Shown: in pieces, positions 5,110 through 9,778 of the stretch
How the letters are laid out: every line of letters begins with the position of its first letter
Numbering within the stretch: position 1 is the first letter of the stretch
The notes under the pieces: generated by a model
Seen by the model: the letters and a program-made list of their open reading frames with translations, nothing else
Database searches by the model: none
What the model was told of the DNA's origin: nothing
From: JBBDUG01 sp040904025
GTDB lineage: Bacteria > Patescibacteriota > Minisyncoccia > Phycocordibacterales > SW-6-46-9
NCBI GenBank assembly: GCA_040904025.1
Contig: JBBDUG010000006.1
Coordinates: forward strand, 1-9,778
DNA length: 9,778 bases
Reading direction: 5' to 3'
Made by a program: the position numbers and the translations under genes

Positions 5110-7506
5110 TTATTCTTCCTCAACAACAGGGACTTCTTCCTCCTCTACAGGAAGCGTATCACGCTCCTCTGGTGGAGTATCTGCAGGTGGTGTTGCCCCG
5201 GCAAATGGTGTCTCCCCGGCTTGAAGGTTCTCAAGTATATCCTGTACCTCCTGATTATCTGGGTTGAGAGTCACAAGATCTTCAAACTGAGCAATTGCAT
5301 CGTCCACTCGATCCTCTTGGAAGTATGAGAGACCGAGGAAGTACTTCGCATTTGAATATGTTGGAAGCAATATAACTGCTCGTTCAAGTGTTGGGACCGC
5401 GTCTGCGAACTGTTCCTCTGTGTAGTAGAGAAGACCAAGCTGGAAGAATACTGTTGGATCATTTGGTGCCAGGATTGTTGCAGACCGTGCTGCACTTATA
5501 GCCTGTTCAATATTTCCACTCTGTGCTTCAAGCTGTGAGAGAAGGAAGACTGCTTCAGTATAATTGTTCTTCTTCTCAAGCGCCGCTTGGATGAAGTTTC
5601 GTGCCTCATCCATATTGCCACTTGATATCTCGAGTCGAGCACGAGTAAGTTCTATCTCCGGATTGTGCGGATTAAGCTCTCGCGCACGATCATATGCGGC
5701 AACTGCACTTTCATACGCACCCTCGATCTCCAATGGAGTGATTGTGGCGTATACTCGCCCGAGTGTCATCCAGTTCTGATAATTATCAGGATTGATGTTC
5801 GTTGCATTCCGTGCAAAGCCAACAGCATTTGAGAGTGTATTTTGGAATTGAGTACGGAGTGTCTCTTCTGGAACATTCTCCTGAGAGAGAACCTGGTTGA
5901 GACGTAGAAGTGTCAGCTCTGCAAGTGTCCTATGATACTGATCACTATTATGCAACCGTGCAGCTTGGGTAATGTGCGACTCAACTGAATCTATATCTGT
6001 TGAGGTATTAGCCAACTGTACTCCCTTCTGGAAGTATACAGCGGCAACATAGCGAGTCGTTGCAATGTATCCCCATGCAACTACACCGATAAGGAGTGTT
6101 ATCGCTACAAATGTCACACCAAACGCCTGACGAGGCGAGGAGAATCCGGATATGCTAAGAGTTGGTAGTGTCCCCTTCTCCCGTTGCACTGCAAGGAATA
6201 TACCCATAAAGGCAAATGTCAGAGCAGCTACAACGATATTTGGAACATAAGCAATGAGGAATATCCAACCATATATGGCGGCAAAGAATGAGGAGATCTC
6301 CAAAAAGGCAGTCGTCGGATCATCGGTATTCGACCTACCAATATAGCGGAATCCAACAAGAAGGAAGAGAAGGAGGAGTGCAAACCATGCGATAACTCCA
6401 ACCGCTCCTGTTGTCACGATAGATGTTGGAATACTTCCAATACCGACATTGAAATCAGTATTCCAGAAGATGGTCTCATTAATACCATCCGGCTTATGCA
6501 TAACCCATTGAGAACGGAAGTTATTTGGCCCCGCCCCAAAGAGTGGGTTCTCCTTGAATGACTCTTCTGCCATCTCAAATGTTGCCCCCCATGATGGGCG
6601 CGCCTCTATCTGTGAGATATCAAATGCAGATGAGATTGTGTTGCCAAGTGGTCCACCGGCGATAACAAAGACAAGAGCAAAGAGAAACACAACAAGTGGA
6701 CGAACAGGGATATATGATCCACGTTCATTCTTTCGCTTGGAGTATACAAGCCCAAATGAGAGCGTGTAAATGAAGAAGAGGAGTGCAAAGATACCAACGA
6801 TAACCCATGCGAGGGTAAAGTTGACCACGATCATGATGAAGAGCGCGAGCAAGAGAGCAACATAGAGCACTCCACGTTGTATCTTTTTAAGCGGCAGCTC
6901 AAGCGTTATAAGCGAGAGCACTACAAAGAGACCAGAGAGCATACCGAGGTCATTCCATTTTCCAACCATATTATCAACGTTTGAGAAGAATGTGCCCAAT
7001 GTCACTGCATCACCTCCAACAATCAGTCTGAGAATCTGGAAGAGTGCAACAAGAATAAAGGCGATAAAGAGCCCTGAAAGGAATGTGCGTGCACGCTCCT
7101 TTCCTTGAAAGAGCACTGATGCAAGGAATGTAATAAGAGCAAGAAGGAGAATCGAGAGGACTGTATCTATCTCAAATCCATTCCCTAAAAATGAATGAAG
7201 AAAAGAGCCAGAGAAAAGAGCGGAGAGAAGATACACTATCGGAAGCGCAAAAAGCGCTATAAAGACAGGATGCTTTGGAACCTGTATCTCTCCCTCAGCA
7301 AGAGTACCGAGGAGCCACAATGCAGTGGCAATAAGAACTCCCGCGGTAAGAACAAATACTTTAGTAAGTCCAAACGGGAAGAGCGACGATGGTACAAATA
7401 CGATGGGAAGCAGGATGAGTGTTGCAATTAATGCAACCCACGCGCTTCGTTTAAAATTCTGTTGCTTCTGTTCAGGCGCTGAATCGAATGCAGATAAAAT
7501 GTCCAT
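5110..7506 (-). CDS. O-antigen ligase/polymerase-like membrane protein with C-terminal TPR domain
   Basis: The protein has 798 residues. Residues about 20-440 carry roughly a dozen hydrophobic helices. The Wzy_C-type signature lies in a large extracytoplasmic loop: R303 in ARPSWGATFEMAEESFKENP, then LFGAGPNNF (about 302-330). After a further helix (462-482) come about five TPR units (about 573-750; e.g. AAYDRARELNPHNPE, AISAARSATILAPNDP, AVPTLERAVILLPTYS). The tail (761-798) is rich in Pro and Glu. WaaL/PglL/Wzy proteins transfer or polymerise lipid-linked glycans outside the membrane; the exact acceptor here (polysaccharide, S-layer, pilin) cannot be read from sequence. The TPRs probably recruit a partner. 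It is first in a cluster with the murJ-like gene 8 nt downstream, fitting an envelope glycan role. ATG 7506 has no SD; a GATAAT box ends 6 nt before it. Confidence 0.88.
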   Translation of the reverse strand: MDILSAFDSAPEQKQQNFKRSAWVALIATLILLPIVFVPSSLFPFGLTKVFVLTAGVLIATALWLLGTLAEGEIQVPKHPVFIALFALPIVYLLSALFSGSFLHSFLGNGFEIDTVLSILLLALITFLASVLFQGKERARTFLSGLFIAFILVALFQILRLIVGGDAVTLGTFFSNVDNMVGKWNDLGMLSGLFVVLSLITLELPLKKIQRGVLYVALLLALFIMIVVNFTLAWVIVGIFALLFFIYTLSFGLVYSKRKNERGSYIPVRPLVVFLFALVFVIAGGPLGNTISSAFDISQIEARPSWGATFEMAEESFKENPLFGAGPNNFRSQWVMHKPDGINETIFWNTDFNVGIGSIPTSIVTTGAVGVIAWFALLLLFLLVGFRYIGRSNTDDPTTAFLEISSFFAAIYGWIFLIAYVPNIVVAALTFAFMGIFLAVQREKGTLPTLSISGFSSPRQAFGVTFVAITLLIGVVAWGYIATTRYVAAVYFQKGVQLANTSTDIDSVESHITQAARLHNSDQYHRTLAELTLLRLNQVLSQENVPEETLRTQFQNTLSNAVGFARNATNINPDNYQNWMTLGRVYATITPLEIEGAYESAVAAYDRARELNPHNPEIELTRARLEISSGNMDEARNFIQAALEKKNNYTEAVFLLSQLEAQSGNIEQAISAARSATILAPNDPTVFFQLGLLYYTEEQFADAVPTLERAVILLPTYSNAKYFLGLSYFQEDRVDDAIAQFEDLVTLNPDNQEVQDILENLQAGETPFAGATPPADTPPEERDTLPVEEEEVPVVEEE

Positions 7507-7512
7507 AAAATT

Positions 7513-7518
7513 ATTATC
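7513..7518 (-). promoter_or_regulatory. Possible proximal -10 (leaderless) for the ligase/TPR gene
   Basis: Minus strand GATAAT (5 of 6) leaves 6 nt before the A of ATG 7506, so +7 falls on the start codon. No clear -35 is seen (AGGGCA at 17 nt). It competes with the distal TATAAT at 7558-7563. Confidence 0.35.
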
Positions 7519-7557
7519 AATTAATAGGCCTCTTGTGCCCTCTGTTAATATAACTCT

Positions 7558-7563
7558 ATTATA
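7558..7563 (-). promoter_or_regulatory. Distal -10 box for the ligase/TPR operon
   Basis: A perfect TATAAT on the minus strand, preceded only by a T-rich stretch at the -35 position. Transcription from it would give a leader of about 44 nt, holding AGAGG too far (about 20 nt) from ATG 7506 for a classic SD. Confidence 0.4.
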
Positions 7564-7602
7564 GCGTATATACTTTCATAAAAAAACACTATAGTCCACA
7601 CC

Positions 7603-7631
7603 TTTACAGCCCCGTTAAGGCACGATATAAT
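7603..7631 (+). promoter_or_regulatory. rnpB promoter
   Basis: TTTACA (7603-7608; 5 of 6), a spacer of exactly 17 nt and a perfect TATAAT (7626-7631). An A-tract at 7580-7586 could act as an UP element. The expected start at about 7638-7640 coincides with the first base of the RNase P RNA P1 helix, which supports both calls. The rest of 7507-7639 is divergent promoter DNA without a gene. Confidence 0.8.
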
Positions 7632-7639
7632 ACCTTCTC

Positions 7640-7963
7640 GTTGGTGTAGAGACGATTGCTCTTTCATTTAATTGAGAGGGAGGAAAGTCCGAACACGCAC
7701 CTGCCATTCGGCAGGTAAACAGGTAGCGGGTAACACCCGTCCGGGGCAACCCGAGAGGTGCGAACAGTAACGCCCGAGCTGAGAAGTGAGGGCATCCCAC
7801 CCGGGATGAGCTTGGCCATACCCAAAGCTGAGTTGAAACGGCAAAATCCTTATCCGCGTGCAAGGCCGTGCTGATGCAAATCAGAGTGCCGCTCGAGGTA
7901 TTCGGTAACGAATATCCCAGATAAATAGTCGTCCTCGACAGAATTCGGCTTATTTACACCAAC
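7640..7963 (+). ncRNA. rnpB: RNase P RNA (M1 RNA)
   Basis: This is the catalytic RNA of RNase P, which removes tRNA 5' leaders. P1 pairs GTTGGTGTA (7640-7648) with TACACCAAC (7955-7963). P2 pairs GACGATT with AGTCGTC. The conserved core GGAGGAAAGTCCGAA near 7679 pairs with GACAGAATTCGGCTTA near the 3' end; this is P4, including its bulged U. P5 is CGCACCT/AGGTGCG. A GCAA-capped CGGG/CCCG hairpin, ACAGTAACGCCCG, and a P18 hairpin TATTCG-GTAA-CGAATA (7899-7914) are all present. P7 pairs 7775-7779 with 7891-7895. Between GCAAGGCC and the P7 3' strand there are only about 23 nt, with one hairpin CTGAT-GCAA-ATCAG (7871-7884), where E. coli has P15-P17 and the L15 GGU. Ends are inferred from P1 and the promoter. 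Confidence 0.96.
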
Positions 7964-7972
7964 AAACACATA

Positions 7973-8002
7973 GAAAAGCCCGGCTTCACGGCCGGGCTTT
8001 TC
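7973..8002. terminator. Bidirectional terminator between rnpB and the ribonucleotide reductase gene
   Basis: GAAAAGCCCGGC (7973-7984) pairs with GCCGGGCTTTTC (7991-8002) over 12 bp around a 6-nt loop. The GC core has A-tract and T-tract arms, so it works as a terminator on both strands. It begins 9 nt after rnpB and lies 22 nt past the reductase stop codon, serving both convergent genes. Confidence 0.9.
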
Positions 8003-8024
8003 GCTACCTCTATATTAATTAGTC

Positions 8025-9778
8025 TTAAATATCCTCACAGTTGCCTCCGGCACATGCGAGCTCCTTTGCACCCTTTGTATTGTCCTGGCTTTCATAGAGG
8101 ACAAGCTTGGAGAAATCGAGCTCTGGCATTTCAGCCATCCGCTTTTCATACTCTTCTTTAGTGATCTCCTCAAGTGGCGCAAGTTGATATACATGATCTC
8201 TGCGCGGGAAGAATGCCAACCCTCCAACAATCTCCCAGTTTTCATACACGAAGTTTGCAACTTCAACCCACTCATCATCTCCAACATAGATGGAGACTGA
8301 TGGATTGTGTTCTGTGTAGTGCTCCTTTATACGCTTCCACTCATGAAGCATATCTAGAGCAGACACCTCGTGAGTAGTCACCGCATTATCAGGAGCCTTC
8401 CGTGGAAACTCGAGCACCATGGTAGATGCATTAGATGATGAGTATCCTACTTCCGGGTGATACGGAACTCCCTGGTCCTTCATAAAGTTGAAGAGAGGAT
8501 CATTTGCACTAATACGTACACGCTTAATGAAGTAGGGTGAAAACCATGGGTGCATTCCAGAACCAACTCCGAGAAGCTGTCCTGAGTTTCCGTGCGGCTT
8601 CACTGTTGTAATAGCGGTTGATTCACCAATATTCATCTTTCGTGCATATTCCTGATTCACTCGTACCGCTTCTTCACGAAGTTCATCAAGGAATTCATCA
8701 TTTCGCACCTTTTCGTTGTCATAATATCCGGTGAGAGATACACCAAGAAGTCGCTCTTCTTCACAGTTCTCTTTCCATTCTGACGAGAGATACTTGAAGT
8801 TCGTGAGCGATGACTGATACGTTCCGAGAATAGTCGCCGCCTTTATCTTTCTCTTGAGAGATTGAAGATCATCATCTGGACGGATAACAATAGAGGTGAG
8901 ATTACAAAACTGCTTTGAGCGCAAGTAGATCTCTCCACATGGATTAACTCCCATCTGCTTCTGATCCTTTATCTTCTCCCAGCGACGTGGAGGCATCTGA
9001 TTCTCAAGTCCTCCGCGGTTGAATATTCCCCGCTCTCCAGAACCTGACTTCACTAATGCTGTCCATTCATCGAGAAATTCTGCTGCAGATGGCTTCTCTT
9101 CGTAAACTGCAGAGTTATTCGCCATCGAACGCTGTCCTTCGCTCTGCCAGAAGTTACCCTTCTTTGCATCTCGCATTTCTGAATCATCAAGTGCAGAAAG
9201 GGAGATAAGTGCACTTCGTCGCACTCCTCCAGCCACAACAATAAGTCCGATCTGACATGCAATATCATGTACATCGATACATGAGAGTCGGCGTCCCTGA
9301 CGTGCAAGGATCTTTTTCTTGGTAAAGTTCATGAGCTCTTTAAGTGGGTCAGGACCGGATGCGCGTCCTCCCATAGTCTCGAGTCGTGCTCCTGCCGGAC
9401 GAACCTCTGAATAGTCGATATCAACATCCTTTCCGCTTGCCCACGCATTACACGCCTCAACAAAGGCATTACACCACCCTTCCTTGCTGTCTTCAACAAC
9501 AAGCTTAAGTGGCTCAGTTCCATCTTGTTTTTTGATCTGTGGAAACTTCTCAACATTCTCTGGCTCTACAGAGTATCCAACTCCACATCCACACATGGAT
9601 ACATACATGATCTCAGCAAGATCCTGCCATGATGTAGGGGCAATATATGCACAGTTATATGCACAGACATTTGTCTTTCGACATGCCTTTCCTGCAGACC
9701 AGAGAAGTCGCATTGATGGACAAACCTCCTGATTGAGCATCGCAGTGCGTACTTCAAAGTAGTCTTGTTCAGAGAGCT
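8025..9778 (-). CDS. nrdJ: Adenosylcobalamin-dependent (class II) ribonucleotide reductase, 5' end outside window
   Basis: The enzyme reduces ribonucleotides to deoxyribonucleotides using a B12-derived radical. The frame is open from the TAA at 8025-8027 to the right edge (584 codons, with no stop before 9778), so the N terminus is missing. Counting from Met at 9740: C30 in NCAYIAP, then the glycine-rich GCGVGYSVE, GGVRRSA (171-177), NPCGE (266-270) with thiyl-radical Cys268 and Glu270, C279 in FCNLTSIV, and the C-terminal redox pair CAGGNC (563, 568). The spacing Cys268 to C279 (11) and C563 to C568 (5) equals C408-C419 and C731-C736 of the Lactobacillus leichmannii monomeric RTPR, so I assign the monomeric class II type; triphosphate substrates are likely. 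An oxygen-independent enzyme needing cobalamin and a dithiol reductant. The in-window ATG 9740 is not the real start, since family length is about 700 or more and homology continues upstream. Confidence 0.92.
   Translation of the reverse strand, partial: LSEQDYFEVRTAMLNQEVCPSMRLLWSAGKACRKTNVCAYNCAYIAPTSWQDLAEIMYVSMCGCGVGYSVEPENVEKFPQIKKQDGTEPLKLVVEDSKEGWCNAFVEACNAWASGKDVDIDYSEVRPAGARLETMGGRASGPDPLKELMNFTKKKILARQGRRLSCIDVHDIACQIGLIVVAGGVRRSALISLSALDDSEMRDAKKGNFWQSEGQRSMANNSAVYEEKPSAAEFLDEWTALVKSGSGERGIFNRGGLENQMPPRRWEKIKDQKQMGVNPCGEIYLRSKQFCNLTSIVIRPDDDLQSLKRKIKAATILGTYQSSLTNFKYLSSEWKENCEEERLLGVSLTGYYDNEKVRNDEFLDELREEAVRVNQEYARKMNIGESTAITTVKPHGNSGQLLGVGSGMHPWFSPYFIKRVRISANDPLFNFMKDQGVPYHPEVGYSSSNASTMVLEFPRKAPDNAVTTHEVSALDMLHEWKRIKEHYTEHNPSVSIYVGDDEWVEVANFVYENWEIVGGLAFFPRRDHVYQLAPLEEITKEEYEKRMAEMPELDFSKLVLYESQDNTKGAKELACAGGNCEDI

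Noticed and set aside
7615..7863. Minus-strand 82-codon ORF across rnpB
   Set aside because: The DNA is accounted for by the RNase P RNA secondary structure and plus-strand promoter.
8015..8287. Minus-strand 90-codon ORF ending past the reductase stop
   Set aside because: Out-of-frame shadow of the reductase C terminus with no family features.
9740..9778. ATG 9740 as the true start of the ribonucleotide reductase
   Set aside because: The frame remains open to the window edge, and family length requires roughly 80-100 more N-terminal residues.

Overview
The window looks like a piece of a streamlined bacterial chromosome, most likely from the Candidate Phyla Radiation (Patescibacteria, probably Parcubacteria-like). 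The clues are a divergent MurJ without several canonical arginines, a minimal FtsB/DivIC-type divisome protein, a membrane O-antigen-ligase-like protein fused to TPRs, a compact RNase P RNA, a tRNA gene without encoded CCA, few Shine-Dalgarno sites and tight spacing. The lineage is inferred from these traits, not from a database match. The standard code (table 11) fits: TAA, TAG and TGA all end genes here. Nothing indicates a prophage, IS element, CRISPR array or plasmid.

Layout. Bases 1-597 (minus) hold the 5' part of a secreted protein built from near-identical 52-residue repeats, cut by the window edge. Next come tRNA-Arg(CCT) (minus), a small terminator, a glutaredoxin-like protein (minus) and an FtsB/DivIC-like protein (minus). 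A 36-codon ORF on the plus strand lies between the FtsB-like gene and lepA. Bases 1632-7506 are a three-gene minus-strand cluster transcribed in the order O-antigen-ligase/TPR protein, murJ-like flippase, lepA (EF-4). At 7507-7639 is a divergent promoter region, followed by rnpB on the plus strand. rnpB ends at a strong hairpin terminator that it shares with a convergent class II ribonucleotide reductase gene, which runs off the right edge without its 5' end.

How the genes fit together. The ligase/TPR protein and MurJ-like flippase suggest an envelope module: export of a lipid-linked precursor and transfer or polymerisation of glycan outside the membrane. The FtsB-like protein belongs to cell division. 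lepA, rnpB and the tRNA are translation and RNA-processing functions. The ribonucleotide reductase makes deoxynucleotides and needs a dithiol reductant, which the glutaredoxin-like protein could supply, although they are not adjacent.

Most notable points: (1) an RNase P RNA whose P15-P17/L15 region is collapsed and seems to lack the GGU that pairs with tRNA 3' CCA, beside a tRNA gene that lacks CCA; (2) a MurJ-like protein lacking the equivalents of E. coli R18, R52 and R270; (3) a Ser for Asn change in the NKxD motif of LepA; (4) a perfect 11-bp hairpin inside the murJ coding start; (5) -10-like boxes placed 6-9 nt before start codons without SD, suggesting leaderless mRNAs. I found no clear new multi-gene system.
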